A stretch of 64,000 nucleotides of DNA from Geobacillus proteiniphilus. Lineage in GTDB: Bacteria; Bacillota; Bacilli; Bacillales; Anoxybacillaceae. Each line of letters opens with the position of its first letter. The first letter of the stretch is position 1. Both the position numbers and the translations under genes were made by a program. The notes under the pieces were generated by a model. It worked only from the letters and a program-made list of their open reading frames with translations, was not told the origin of the DNA and did no database searches. Where the stretch lies: assembly GCF_001908025.1 (NCBI RefSeq), contig NZ_MQMG01000004.1:1-64000 (forward strand), given 5' to 3'. Shown here piece after piece: positions 53,335 to 62,719 of this stretch.

Positions 53335-54354
53335 TTATTCATTGACGAGTTGGATCGCCTCACGGAAAATTTTATCGGCATTTGGCAATACAAATTGTTC
53401 AAGCGGACGGCTATAAGGAATTGGCACATCCGGAACAGCAATCCGTTTCACCGGCGCCTCCAAATCATACAAACAATGTTCAGCGGCAATCGCGGCAATT
53501 TCCGCCGTCATCCCGTACGACAGATAGTCTTCATCAACAACAAGCAAGCGGTGTGTCTTTTTAACCGATTGAATGATCGTCTCTTTGTCCAACGGGACAA
53601 GAGAGCGCAAATCGATCACTTCCGCTTGAATGCCTTGTTGCTCAAGTCTTTTGGCCGCTTCGAGCGCCTGATGCACCGTCATTTGAATACCGACAATGGT
53701 GATATCCGTTCCCTCGCGAACAATATTTGCTTTCCCAAGCGGCACAGTATACGCCTCTTCCGGTACATGCCCGATCGAAGCATCAAGCTGATCCATCCAA
53801 CCGAGCCCTTGCAAGGTTTTATGGAACATAAAGACAACAGGGTTATCATCGCGAATAGCGGAAATCATCATCCCTTTTAAATCATATGGCGTCGACGGAG
53901 CGACGACTTTCATCCCGGGAAGATGGGCAAAGGTGGCGTACAACGTTTGCGAGTGCTGGGCGGCATCACTGTAACCGCCTCCCACCGCCGTCATCAATAC
54001 CATTGGCAGTTTCACCCTGCCGCCGGACATGTACGGAATTTTCGCCATATGGTTGTAAATTTGATCCATACAAACCCCAAAAAAGTCGACAAACATCAGC
54101 TCCACGATCGGCCGCATTCCTTCCGCAGCGGCGCCGATGGCAGCACCGATGAACGCGGTCTCAGAAATCGGCGTATCGATGACCCGTTCCGGTCCAAACT
54201 TTTGGAACAATCCCTCTGTCGCTCCAAAAATCCCACCGTATACTCCGACATCTTCTCCCATCACAAAGACGTTCGGATCTCTCTCCATCTCAAGGCGAAT
54301 CGCTTCAGCCAGCGCCTTATTTCCCGTTAACAGCCGCTGTTTTGTTTGTTGCAT
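53335..54354 (-). CDS. acoB: Acetoin dehydrogenase E1 beta (AcoB)
   Basis: The 339-residue TPP-dependent E1 beta subunit shows VFVMGEDVGVYGG, FVDFFGVCMDQIYN, KLPMVLMTAVGGGYSDAAQ and a C-terminal transketolase-type domain (VIDLRSLVPLDKETI). It cleaves acetoin together with AcoA. AAAGGAG precedes the ATG; the gap to acoA is 27 bases and to acoC 29 bases, so all three are one operon. Confidence 0.95.
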   Translation of the reverse strand: MQQTKQRLLTGNKALAEAIRLEMERDPNVFVMGEDVGVYGGIFGATEGLFQKFGPERVIDTPISETAFIGAAIGAAAEGMRPIVELMFVDFFGVCMDQIYNHMAKIPYMSGGRVKLPMVLMTAVGGGYSDAAQHSQTLYATFAHLPGMKVVAPSTPYDLKGMMISAIRDDNPVVFMFHKTLQGLGWMDQLDASIGHVPEEAYTVPLGKANIVREGTDITIVGIQMTVHQALEAAKRLEQQGIQAEVIDLRSLVPLDKETIIQSVKKTHRLLVVDEDYLSYGMTAEIAAIAAEHCLYDLEAPVKRIAVPDVPIPYSRPLEQFVLPNADKIFREAIQLVNE

Positions 54355-54381
54355 ATGGCAAAACTCCTTTCTCCTATGAAA

Positions 54382-55368
54382 TTAGACAAACACATCTTCC
54401 AATGCCTCTTCCGGCTTGGGATAATCGCTTTCTCTCGCAAACGCGTACGCCTGATCGACCTCAAATGTCGCTTTGTTTTCCAACTGTGCAATCGTCTCCT
54501 CTGTTACCCCACATTCATTCAACAAATAGTTGCGAAGGCGAATAATGGGGTCTTTTTGGCGAAGCAACGTCACTTCATTTTTATCCCGGTATACTTCCGG
54601 ATCGCCTTGGAAATGTCCTAAATAACGGTATGTTTCAATCTCAATAATCGACGGCCCTTGTCCAGTTCGTGCACGTTCAACCGCTTCTTTCGATACGTTG
54701 TACATATCAATCGGGTCGTTGTCTTTGACATAGTATCCTTTAATGCCATAGGCGGCTGCCCGTACATCATTCGAGGGAACCGCTGTAGACGCCGTTTTCG
54801 GCACAGAAATTCCATATTGATTGTTTTCAATGACAACAATTAATGGCAGTTTCCATAATGCCGCCATATTTAACGATTCATGAAATGCCCCTTGATTGGC
54901 GGCTCCTTCGCCGATAAACGCAACCGCCACCCAATCCGTCCCCCTTTTCTTGGCCGCCAGCGCCGCGCCAAGGGCATGAGGAATCCCAGCCCCAACGATC
55001 CCTCCGCAGGAAAATTTGACGTCAGGATCAAACAAATGCATATGGCCGCCCTTTCCTTTTCCTAGTCCAGTGGCTTTTCCGAAAATCTCTGCTGTCATCC
55101 GGTTCAAATCCACCCCTTTGGCAATCGCATGGTGATGCGGACGGTGAGGGGCAGTCACCGTATCTTCCTTTTTCAAGTGAACACACATCCCAGCTGCAGC
55201 CGGTTCTTGTCCAGTGGCCAAATGCATTTCCCCTGGCACCGGCCCCGCGCCGATATTAAACACAGGAGATTTCCCTTCGGCATACGCCTCCGCCATTTTG
55301 TCTTCATAGCAGCGAATTTTGTACATCGTTTCGTACATCCAAAGAAGATGATCCTTGGAAATGGCCAA
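54382..55368 (-). CDS. acoA: Acetoin dehydrogenase E1 alpha (AcoA)
   Basis: The 328-residue E1 alpha subunit carries the TPP-binding motif GEGAANQGAFHESLN, GHMHLFDPDVKF and the PHRPHHH substrate segment. The TTG at 55368 has GGAGGAG seven bases upstream and leaves room for the promoter; an extension to 55434 would run through the sigma-54 promoter. First gene of acoABC; no acoL is present in the operon, so E3 must come from elsewhere. Confidence 0.93.
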   Translation of the reverse strand: MAISKDHLLWMYETMYKIRCYEDKMAEAYAEGKSPVFNIGAGPVPGEMHLATGQEPAAAGMCVHLKKEDTVTAPHRPHHHAIAKGVDLNRMTAEIFGKATGLGKGKGGHMHLFDPDVKFSCGGIVGAGIPHALGAALAAKKRGTDWVAVAFIGEGAANQGAFHESLNMAALWKLPLIVVIENNQYGISVPKTASTAVPSNDVRAAAYGIKGYYVKDNDPIDMYNVSKEAVERARTGQGPSIIEIETYRYLGHFQGDPEVYRDKNEVTLLRQKDPIIRLRNYLLNECGVTEETIAQLENKATFEVDQAYAFARESDYPKPEEALEDVFV

Positions 55369-55391
55369 CTTCCTCTCCTCCTTCACTTGAT

Positions 55392-55406
55392 TGGTACCGC
55401 TTTCAT
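55392..55406 (-). promoter_or_regulatory. cre site (CcpA) at the aco start
   Basis: On the minus strand ATGAAAGCGGTACCA fits the cre consensus WTGNAANCGNWNNCW at every position. It begins at the predicted transcription start, where CcpA would block elongation during growth on glucose. Confidence 0.75.
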
Positions 55407-55418
55407 CATTTCTATAAA

Positions 55419-55433
55419 GCAAAAATCGTTCCA
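55419..55433 (-). promoter_or_regulatory. Sigma-54 promoter of acoABC
   Basis: On the minus strand TGGAAC (55433-55428), five bases, TTGC (55422-55419) match -24/-12. The activator gene acoR lies immediately upstream. Confidence 0.88.
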
Positions 55434-55508
55434 ACGCTTGTTTCCTTTTCTTCGTCCGCCAAATTGTTTATCCAAAGCCGTCTTTTTGATCCAACCTAAA
55501 CAAAAACA

Positions 55509-55543
55509 GCGACAAAGTGTTTCATTTTGTTTCACTTTGTCGC
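55509..55543. promoter_or_regulatory. Inverted repeat: candidate AcoR enhancer
   Basis: GCGACAAAGTG (55509-55519) and CACTTTGTCGC (55533-55543) are perfect inverted 11-mers with 13 bases between them, about 90 bases upstream of -24. The spacer contains further TTTCA-type half-sites. This is where an AcoR upstream activating sequence is expected. Confidence 0.65.
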
Positions 55544-55568
55544 TACACTTTGATACAAAATGGGACAG

Positions 55569-57500
55569 TCAATACCTAATATTCCATTTATCCATTTGCC
55601 GGTAAAATGTGCTTCTCGATATGCCTAAATAACGGGCAGCTTTGGAAATGTTGCCGTTGCACTGCTTTAACGCCTCGATGATGGATTGCCTTTTCATCTC
55701 ATTCCGGGAGATGGCTATGTTCTCCTCAACTTGAGACGAGCAGGACGGCTGAAAGATTTCTTCCGGCAAATCAGCCGCTGTCAATACCGGTTTTGTGCAC
55801 TGATTCAGCACCCGCTCGATCATATTTTGCAACTCGCGAATATTTCCTGGCCAATCGTATTGCATAAGCGCCTCTAAGAAATCGGACCGTATCTCAGGAA
55901 ACGGTTTATTTCGTTTGTGAGCCAGTTTTTCAATAAAATGACGGACGAGAAGCGGAATATCTTCTTTTCTTTTCCGAAGCGGCGGGAGAACAATCGGCAT
56001 AACATTCAACCGGAAAAACAAGTCTTCGCGAAAGCTGCCTTTTTGCACTTCCTGGCGAAGGTCTTTGTTGGTCGCTGCGATGATTCTTACATCAACAGGG
56101 ATCACTTTGTGCCCGCCAATTCTCATCACTTCCTTTTCTTGAATAACGCGCAAAAGCAACACTTGCATTTCCAAGGACATTTCGCCAATCTCATCCAAAA
56201 AAAGCGTTCCCCCATTGGCAAGCTCAAACTTTCCGGCGCTTCCCCCTTTTTTCGCTCCTGTGAATGCCCCGTCCACATATCCGAACAACTCACTGCCAAG
56301 GAGATCACGCGGTATGCCTCCACAGTTAATGGCAATAAACGGTTTGTTTCTCCGCTTGCTCTCATTATGAATCGCCTGAGCCACCATCTCTTTTCCTGTT
56401 CCGCTTTCCCCTAATATTAACACGTTGGAATCTGTCGCTGCGGCGAGCCTCGCTTCGTTCATTTTCTCAATGAAACACGGGTGTTGCCCGATCATATCCG
56501 CAAACGTGATTTTCGCTTGGTTTCCCGATAGGTGGTTGACAAACTGGCGTACCTTTTCAATTTCTTTTACAATGATCATCGATCCGATTCGTTCTTTTTT
56601 CTCGTAAATTGGAATCTTGTCAACTAACACATGGTGCACCGCGTTTGAAGGCTTGACGCTTAGATGCAGCTCTTGATTTTGCAAATGAAGCGGGTGGTTC
56701 GAACAGATAGTGGAATCATTGAAAAGATCGTCGAGCTTTTTCTCTTCTAGTTGCAGTTGTGGTATACGGAACAGCTTTTTTAACTGGTTGTTCGCCTTTA
56801 CGATCTTCCCATCGCGATCGATGATTAAAATGCCTTCTTTCATATTGTTCGTTGTCGCTTCCAAAAACCGTTGCATCATCACGTTTTTTTCCGCATTCTC
56901 ATGTAATTTTAGTTGATATTCAATCGCTTTTACGGCCGATACAACCATTCCTAGCGTATGAGAGTGCACTTTTTCATACGGTCCTGACATATTCAATACA
57001 CCAATGATTCGACCGTCGGGATCATGGATGGGGGCAGCGGAACACGTCCATGACTGGCATATTTTCGTGTAATGTTCCTCAGCAAACACTTGAATCGGAC
57101 GATCAATGGCGATCGATGTGCCAATGGCGTTGGTCCCCATCACTTGCTCGCTCCAGTCCGCCCCCGCGATAAACCCGATTTCTTCCGCCCTCGCTAAAGG
57201 CTCGCGATCGCCAATCGACAAAAGCAACTGTCCGTTTTCATTGCACAGGATCACCAAAAATCCAGATCCTTTGACAATCGAATACAACCCTTCCATTAAC
57301 GGCAATGACCAATCGATCAAGGAGCGGTACTTTTCATTGTCGATTTCTTTAATCCACCCGTACGGCCGAAACGGATCAACCATCGCTTTTTTCGACCGAA
57401 GCCAAGAGTCTCGAATCATGGGCGGCAAATCGGGATCGAGCTCGTTATGAAATACGAACTTTTCCCACATGGATTTCACCTGTTCGCGGGTCACGATCAT
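55569..57500 (-). CDS. acoR: Sigma-54 activator AcoR
   Basis: The 643-residue activator has a GAF-type acetoin-sensing domain (about 60-190; IGFIAGADWSEQVMGTNAIG), a PAS domain (about 215-320), an AAA+ domain with GESGTGKE, GAFTGAKKGG and LDEIGEMS, and a Fis helix-turn-helix (NISKAARYLGISRSTFYRQM). The ATG at 57500 has GGAGGTGA upstream; the frame continues 59 codons further without a start signal. It activates the adjacent aco promoter. Confidence 0.94.
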   Translation of the reverse strand: MIVTREQVKSMWEKFVFHNELDPDLPPMIRDSWLRSKKAMVDPFRPYGWIKEIDNEKYRSLIDWSLPLMEGLYSIVKGSGFLVILCNENGQLLLSIGDREPLARAEEIGFIAGADWSEQVMGTNAIGTSIAIDRPIQVFAEEHYTKICQSWTCSAAPIHDPDGRIIGVLNMSGPYEKVHSHTLGMVVSAVKAIEYQLKLHENAEKNVMMQRFLEATTNNMKEGILIIDRDGKIVKANNQLKKLFRIPQLQLEEKKLDDLFNDSTICSNHPLHLQNQELHLSVKPSNAVHHVLVDKIPIYEKKERIGSMIIVKEIEKVRQFVNHLSGNQAKITFADMIGQHPCFIEKMNEARLAAATDSNVLILGESGTGKEMVAQAIHNESKRRNKPFIAINCGGIPRDLLGSELFGYVDGAFTGAKKGGSAGKFELANGGTLFLDEIGEMSLEMQVLLLRVIQEKEVMRIGGHKVIPVDVRIIAATNKDLRQEVQKGSFREDLFFRLNVMPIVLPPLRKRKEDIPLLVRHFIEKLAHKRNKPFPEIRSDFLEALMQYDWPGNIRELQNMIERVLNQCTKPVLTAADLPEEIFQPSCSSQVEENIAISRNEMKRQSIIEALKQCNGNISKAARYLGISRSTFYRQMDKWNIRY

Positions 57501-57756
57501 CTTGTGTTCACCTCCGTGTTTGCTTTGTTTTCTGTTTTCTCTTTCGCTCGCAAATTTCCTTTCTTGTATTTCGACGAAAGTGTAAAAAATGATCCCACAT
57601 TCGTCCATGAGCAATTTGTTAAAAACGACCAAAGCTTTCGAGACAAGGGATGAATCCTGAACTGAGCGGTTGACCATGCCGCCTCACACCAATTAGGCAG
57701 CGATGGGAGGCTTTCTTCGTGCGCGAGACCTTTTAGGTGTATATGCGGCAATAGAA

Positions 57757-57857
57757 AAGGCGTCCCAACAGCTGATATGATCCCCTTATAGTAGACAGAA
57801 AAAAGAAAGTTATTCCTGTCTACTTGACAGAGGTCACTTCAAGCAACGGGACGCCTT
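57757..57857 (-). terminator. malR terminator, loop interrupted by a mini-element
   Basis: AAGGCGTCCC (57757-57766) and GGGACGCCTT (57848-57857) are a perfect 10-bp inverted repeat; on the minus strand TTCTATT follows. Removing the 69-bp element (57773-57841) and one AGC copy leaves a compact hairpin with a loop of nine bases (AACAGCAAC). The terminator belongs to malR; it is now stretched to about 100 bases. Confidence 0.7.
57773..57841. mobile_element. 69-bp IS3-type mini-element
   Basis: The ends are 26-bp imperfect inverted repeats: TGATATGATCCCC...AGTAGACAG on the left and, reversed, TGAAGTGACCTCT...AGTAGACAG on the right (18 of 26 positions equal). TGA-starting ends with a shared AGTAGACAG are of IS3-family type. 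AGC flanks both sides (57770-57772 and 57842-57844), a 3-bp duplication normal for that family. There is no coding space. The rest of the gap 57501-57880 has no gene. Confidence 0.7.
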
Positions 57858-57880
57858 CTAATCATCCGCCTTGTGTTCTT

Positions 57881-58900
57881 TTACCGCCTAGCGCATGACC
57901 CACGCTCAACGAGACGATGCGGGATGATGATGCGCTTGATCGGTTCATTCAGGTTGGTGATTTTTTCGATTAAACTTTTCGCTGCTTCATAGCCGAGCTG
58001 GAAAATGCCGATGTCGATCGACGTGAGCGGCGGGCGCGACATTTCGGCGAGCAGCGTGTTGTTGAAGCTGACGATCGACACGTCTTCTGGGACGCGAAGA
58101 CCGATTTCATCAAGCGTCTTCAGCATCCCAAGAGCCATGAGATCATCGGCGACAACGAGCCCAGTCGGCGGCTCAGGCAAAGAAAGAAGCTCCTTCATCG
58201 CCTCTTGGCCGCCTTCCTGCAAAAATTCTTCATGGACGACATATTCCGGGCGGTACGGCAGCCCGGCTTCACTCAAGGCGGCGGCGTAGCCATTTTGGCG
58301 GTCGACGGTCACCAAATATTGCGGATTGCCGCCGACAAACGCGATGCGCTCATGGCCGTAGGCAATCAAGTAGTTCGTCGCATCTTTGCCCGCCTGGACG
58401 TTGTCGTTGTCGACATGGGTCACTTGTTCCGCTTTTTGGTGCGGCTTGCCGATGACGACGAATGGGAAGTCGTGCTTTTGCAAGTATTTCATCAGTTTAT
58501 CGTTTTGACGAGAATAAAGCAAAATGACGCCGTCCACTCGCCGCCCTTGCAGCATCTCCACCACCCGTTCGTAAATATCGCTTTCTTTTTCCCCTGTCGA
58601 CATTTGCAAGGCGTACCGCTTTTCATGGGCGGCTTTGCTGATGCCGCGGATGACTTCCGGGAAAAACGGGTTTTGCAGCGCTTGGTCGGCCGAGCTCGGC
58701 ATGACGATGCCGATCACTTGCGTTGCTTGGTTCGCGAGGCTGCGGGCGATAAAGTTCGGATGATAGCCGAGCTCTTTCATCGCCGCGCGCACTTTTTGCT
58801 TCGTTTTCTCGCTGATGCGCGGGCTGTCGGCGATGACGCGCGACACGGTCGACGGCGCGACATTGGCCCTTTTCGCCACATCTTTAATCGTAACGGTCAT
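57881..58900 (-). CDS. malR: LacI-family maltodextrin operon regulator
   Basis: The 339-residue repressor has an N-terminal LacI helix-turn-helix (VTIKDVAKRANVAPSTVSRV) with hinge (NFIARSLANQATQVIG), then the periplasmic-binding-like domain (VIGIVMPSS, VDGVILLYSR, VVADDLMALGML). The ATG at 58900 has AAAGGAGGGGG upstream. It is the last gene of malEFG-amylase-malR and presumably senses maltose or maltodextrin. Confidence 0.9.
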   Translation of the reverse strand: MTVTIKDVAKRANVAPSTVSRVIADSPRISEKTKQKVRAAMKELGYHPNFIARSLANQATQVIGIVMPSSADQALQNPFFPEVIRGISKAAHEKRYALQMSTGEKESDIYERVVEMLQGRRVDGVILLYSRQNDKLMKYLQKHDFPFVVIGKPHQKAEQVTHVDNDNVQAGKDATNYLIAYGHERIAFVGGNPQYLVTVDRQNGYAAALSEAGLPYRPEYVVHEEFLQEGGQEAMKELLSLPEPPTGLVVADDLMALGMLKTLDEIGLRVPEDVSIVSFNNTLLAEMSRPPLTSIDIGIFQLGYEAAKSLIEKITNLNEPIKRIIIPHRLVERGSCARR

Positions 58901-58918
58901 AAGCCCCCTCCTTTCCAT

Positions 58919-60454
58919 TTATTCATTGATCCGTTTTGCCCGTTTTTTCACCAAATATAAAAACAAAAGAAACAGCACGTAAACCGATACGATGGCGGCG
59001 ATAAACGGGATGTTGATCCCCGTTTTTTCCCGCAGCTTGTATACTTCCGCGGTTTCGCGGTCGATCACAAGGTCGTAGCCGTCATCATCGCCGCGGACGA
59101 GATCGTCCAATAAAAAGCCGCGCAGCTCTTTGTTTTTTGGCAACTGGTCATTGGGGAGATGGACATGCTGCGTTTCGCTCGTATTGTTGATGGCGATGAC
59201 CGTCGTTTCATCTTGATATTGCCGTTTAAACACCGCCATGCCATCTTTTTCATACAACAGCGTAAAATCGCCGCGCCGCAATGATGGCAGCTCTTGGCGA
59301 AGCGGGCCGATTTTTTTCAAGTAATCGATGATTTCTGGATCGGCGCGGAAATCCATCAGACGGCGGTTGTCCGGATCTTGGCCGCCGTTCATGGCGATTT
59401 CGGTCCCGTAATACATGATCGGAATGCCAGGGGCGGTGAACAAATACGTCATGGCCAGTTTAATGCGTGAAATCGGGTTGTTGCGGTTGTCAATCGCGAG
59501 CTTCGTAAACCGCACTGTATCATGGTTGTCCAAAAACGACCCAAGCAAATACGGTCGGTCGTAAAACGTTTTGTTGTATTCCCAGACATCATACAGCGGG
59601 CGCAGTGACGCATCGCGCCTAGCAAGCGACTGCTTCACCGCGCCATACAGCGGGTAATCGACAAATCCGTCGATGCCGTATTTGCCGTATTCCGCAATAT
59701 AGCGGGGATCGTCGCTCCACACTTCACCAAGAAGGAAAAAGTCTTTTTTCACCGATTTGACTTCTTTCGCAAACTCCTGCCAAAACGATTTCGGCACGTG
59801 GCGCACTGTATCGAGCCGGTAGCCGTCAATGTCGGTCTCTTTAATCCACCATTTGGCAGCGTCAATTAAATACTTTTTGACCTCTGGATTTTCCTGCGCC
59901 AAATCAGGCAACCCATACACCCAGCCGTTTTCAAGCTGTGTTTGGTCGTTCCAGTCGAAAATCTCTTTTTTCGGGTGGAACCAATCTTTTTTCGTTGGGT
60001 CATTTAACCATGGGTGATTGTAACCGACATGGTTGGCGACAAAATCCAAAATGACTTTCATGTCGCGCTTATGCGCTTCTTTGACGAGTGTTTTCAAATC
60101 GCGCAGCGTGCCAAAGTGCGGATCGACTTGATAAAAATCTTCGATCCAATAGCCATGATAGCCGCCCGGCATGTTTTTAAAAATCGGCGTCAGCCAAATG
60201 GCGGTAAATCCCATCTCCTTGATGTAATCGAGTTTCGCCGTCACCCCTTTCAAGTCGCCGCCGAAATACCCTTTCGGATCGTTCACATTCACGTCCTGGT
60301 CGTTTGTCGGATCCATATTGTTAAACCGGTCGACCATAATGAAATAAATGGCTTCATCTTGCCACGTCCGTTCTTCTTTCTCCGCCGCCGCAGCCGGCAT
60401 GGCATAAAAAAGAAGGAACGGAAGGACGAACAACATAAAGAGCCGATTCCCCAT
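58919..60454 (-). CDS. Membrane-anchored alpha-amylase family enzyme (GH13)
   Basis: The 511-residue protein has a signal peptide (LFMLFVLPFLLFYAMPAAAA), a GH13 barrel with conserved regions DFVANH, GYRLDTVRHV (nucleophile Asp), LLGEVWSD (acid Glu) and FLDNHDTVRF, a C-terminal beta domain, and a final helix INIPFIAAIVSVYVLFLLFL ending in KKRAKR. It is therefore bound to the outside of the cell membrane, close to the maltodextrin importer. ATG 60454 has GGGAGG seven bases upstream; ATG 60460 is too close to it. Confidence 0.93.
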   Translation of the reverse strand: MGNRLFMLFVLPFLLFYAMPAAAAEKEERTWQDEAIYFIMVDRFNNMDPTNDQDVNVNDPKGYFGGDLKGVTAKLDYIKEMGFTAIWLTPIFKNMPGGYHGYWIEDFYQVDPHFGTLRDLKTLVKEAHKRDMKVILDFVANHVGYNHPWLNDPTKKDWFHPKKEIFDWNDQTQLENGWVYGLPDLAQENPEVKKYLIDAAKWWIKETDIDGYRLDTVRHVPKSFWQEFAKEVKSVKKDFFLLGEVWSDDPRYIAEYGKYGIDGFVDYPLYGAVKQSLARRDASLRPLYDVWEYNKTFYDRPYLLGSFLDNHDTVRFTKLAIDNRNNPISRIKLAMTYLFTAPGIPIMYYGTEIAMNGGQDPDNRRLMDFRADPEIIDYLKKIGPLRQELPSLRRGDFTLLYEKDGMAVFKRQYQDETTVIAINNTSETQHVHLPNDQLPKNKELRGFLLDDLVRGDDDGYDLVIDRETAEVYKLREKTGINIPFIAAIVSVYVLFLLFLYLVKKRAKRINE

Positions 60455-60526
60455 TTCCATTCCTCCCTTCCCGATTCATTTGCTCGTTCGGAAACGGGTA
60501 ATCCCCCTATTATATGATAGCGGTTC

Positions 60527-61369
60527 TTACCCTTTTGTGCCACCAGCCGTTAAGCCAGAAATCAAATACCGCTGCAGGAACAAAAAGACGATGGCAATCG
60601 GGGCTGCAATCAAAATCGAGCCGGCGGCAAAGCGGGTGAAGTTGTTCGCGAACCGGTCGCTGATAAAGTTGAACAGCCCGACCGCCAGCGTAAATTTGTC
60701 CGGATCGCGCAAGACGATCGACGGCAGCAAAAAGTCGGTGAACGGCGCCATGAAGTTAAACAAGGCGACAACGGCTAAAATCGGCTTGGCAAGCGGCAGC
60801 ATAATGCGGAAAAAGACGCCGAAGTGGCCGGCTCCATCCATGCGCGCCGCCTCATCCAGCTCGCGCGGAATTGTATCAAAGTAGCCTTTGACAAGCCACG
60901 CGTTAAACGGAATTTGCCCGCCGACATAAATAAGAATGAGCCCCCAAAGCGAATCGAGCAAATGGAGCATATTGAGCAAAATATAGATCGCCACCATCGC
61001 CATGAGCGATGGAAACATTTGCAAAACTAAAAACAAATACAGCCCCGTTTTCCGCCCGACGAATTTGTAGCGCGAAAACGCATAGGCGATGAGCGCCGTG
61101 AAAAAGACTGATAACACCGCATTGGCCGCAGCGACAAACAAGCTGTTTTTATACCAAAGCAAATAATCGCTCTGCGGGCTGGTAAATAACCATTTATAAT
61201 GCTCGAACGTCCACTTCTCTGGGATGAGCGATGCCGAATACAGGCTTGTTCCTGGATTGAGCGACATGCTGATTGCCCAAAGGAGCGGATAGGCGATGAC
61301 GACAAACATGAAGACGATAAACAAATAAATAAGCGCCACTTCCACGTGCGATTTCCATTTGCGGTTCAT
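60527..61369 (-). CDS. malG: Maltodextrin ABC permease MalG/MdxG
   Basis: The 280-residue permease has six helices and the EAA loop ELDEAARMDGAGHFGVFFRI. The ATG at 61369 overlaps the malF stop (TGATG). It forms the channel with MalF; the ATPase is not encoded in this window, so a shared MsmX-type ATPase is likely, as in Bacillus. Confidence 0.94.
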   Translation of the reverse strand: MNRKWKSHVEVALIYLFIVFMFVVIAYPLLWAISMSLNPGTSLYSASLIPEKWTFEHYKWLFTSPQSDYLLWYKNSLFVAAANAVLSVFFTALIAYAFSRYKFVGRKTGLYLFLVLQMFPSLMAMVAIYILLNMLHLLDSLWGLILIYVGGQIPFNAWLVKGYFDTIPRELDEAARMDGAGHFGVFFRIMLPLAKPILAVVALFNFMAPFTDFLLPSIVLRDPDKFTLAVGLFNFISDRFANNFTRFAAGSILIAAPIAIVFLFLQRYLISGLTAGGTKG

Positions 61370-62649
61370 CAAATGTTCCCCTCCTCTTTAAAGGAACGGG
61401 TGCGCCGGAACTGGTAAATGGCAAACCCGCTGACAATGAAACCGATAATAAGCGAGATCGCCGCCGCCATATTGTAGTTGTTTGTCGTAAACGTCAAATC
61501 GTACACCCAAGAGATCAAAATGTCGGTGCCACCGGCGTTTTGCCCGCGCACGGCCGGGCCGCCGTCGTTGAACAAATAGATGATGTTAAAGTTGTTGAAA
61601 TTGCCGGCATATTGCATAATCAACAGCGGCGCCGTCGCATACAAGACGTGCGGCAGCGTGATCGAACGAAACTTTTGCCAGCGCGTCGCTCCGTCGATGT
61701 CGGCCGCTTCGTACCAGTCGCGGGAAATGCTTTGCAAAACGCCGGTAAATAACGCAAATACGAACGGGAAGCCAAGCCACGTTTGAATCAAAATAAGCGC
61801 CACTTTCGTCCAAAACGGATCGGTCATCCACGGGATCGACACCCCAAACAAACTCAACACTTCGCGGTTGATGGCTCCGAATTTGTCGTTGAACATCGCC
61901 GCAAACACCAAAATCGTGACAAACGCTGGCACGGCCCACGGCAAAATCAACACCGTGCGGATGAACCGCTTAAACTTGATGCGCGGATCGTTGACAAGCA
62001 ACGCCAAAAACAGTCCAAGGGCGATTTGCATCGTTGTCGCGACAACTGTCCAAACGATTGTCCACGCGAGGACGCTAAAAAACGTGCTTTTCCAAATCGG
62101 AATCGACACTAAGTTTTTGAAGTTTTCCAACCCAACCCAATTCAACAAATGGCGCGGCGGCGAGTGGTACAAGTTGTAGTCGGTAAATGCGAGCGACACC
62201 ATAAACAACAGCGGCAGCACCACGATAAACAACAGCATCACAAGCCCGGGCGTCACAAAGATGTACGGAAACCCCCGATCCCACGCATGACGGCACGATT
62301 CGATCAGCGATGGAAACGGCTCGCCGCGTTGCCGGCGGCGGGCATCGTTGCGCGCATCAATGATGTTCGCAATGTGCAACGCGACCGCAAAAGCGATGAT
62401 GATGACCGAAACCAATCCTTGAATCAAGAGAAAAATCGAATGATCAAGCATCGGGATTTCGCCAAGCGTGACGAGTCCCCACAGCCCGATGTTCAAAAAG
62501 TTATAAAACGTCATCAAAAAGGCCGCTTCAATGATGATAAACAAAATTCCTTTGACATACCGGCGGTTGTACAATTGCCCAAGGCCGGCAAACAACAGCG
62601 ACAGCGCCATCGCCACCGCCGGCCGATGGCGGACGTTTGCTTCCGGCAT
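61369..62649 (-). CDS. malF: Maltodextrin ABC permease MalF/MdxF
   Basis: The 426-residue permease has eight or so helices, with two extra at the N-terminus as in MalF, and the EAA loop EAADIDGATRWQKFRSITLP. GGGGGGAG precedes the ATG. It directly overlaps malG. A hairpin separates it from malE. Confidence 0.94.
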   Translation of the reverse strand: MPEANVRHRPAVAMALSLLFAGLGQLYNRRYVKGILFIIIEAAFLMTFYNFLNIGLWGLVTLGEIPMLDHSIFLLIQGLVSVIIIAFAVALHIANIIDARNDARRRQRGEPFPSLIESCRHAWDRGFPYIFVTPGLVMLLFIVVLPLLFMVSLAFTDYNLYHSPPRHLLNWVGLENFKNLVSIPIWKSTFFSVLAWTIVWTVVATTMQIALGLFLALLVNDPRIKFKRFIRTVLILPWAVPAFVTILVFAAMFNDKFGAINREVLSLFGVSIPWMTDPFWTKVALILIQTWLGFPFVFALFTGVLQSISRDWYEAADIDGATRWQKFRSITLPHVLYATAPLLIMQYAGNFNNFNIIYLFNDGGPAVRGQNAGGTDILISWVYDLTFTTNNYNMAAAISLIIGFIVSGFAIYQFRRTRSFKEEGNI

Positions 62650-62679
62650 CCGAACTCCCCCCTATCGTATGGATAAGAA

Positions 62680-62707
62680 TGGTGGATAGGGCTGATCCTA
62701 TCCACCA
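62680..62707 (-). promoter_or_regulatory. Stable hairpin between malE and malF
   Basis: TGGTGGATAGG (62680-62690) pairs perfectly with CCTATCCACCA (62697-62707). There is no T-run, so it may stabilise the malE message or act as a partial terminator, giving more binding protein than permease. Confidence 0.6.
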
Positions 62708-62719
62708 CGACATCACGCG

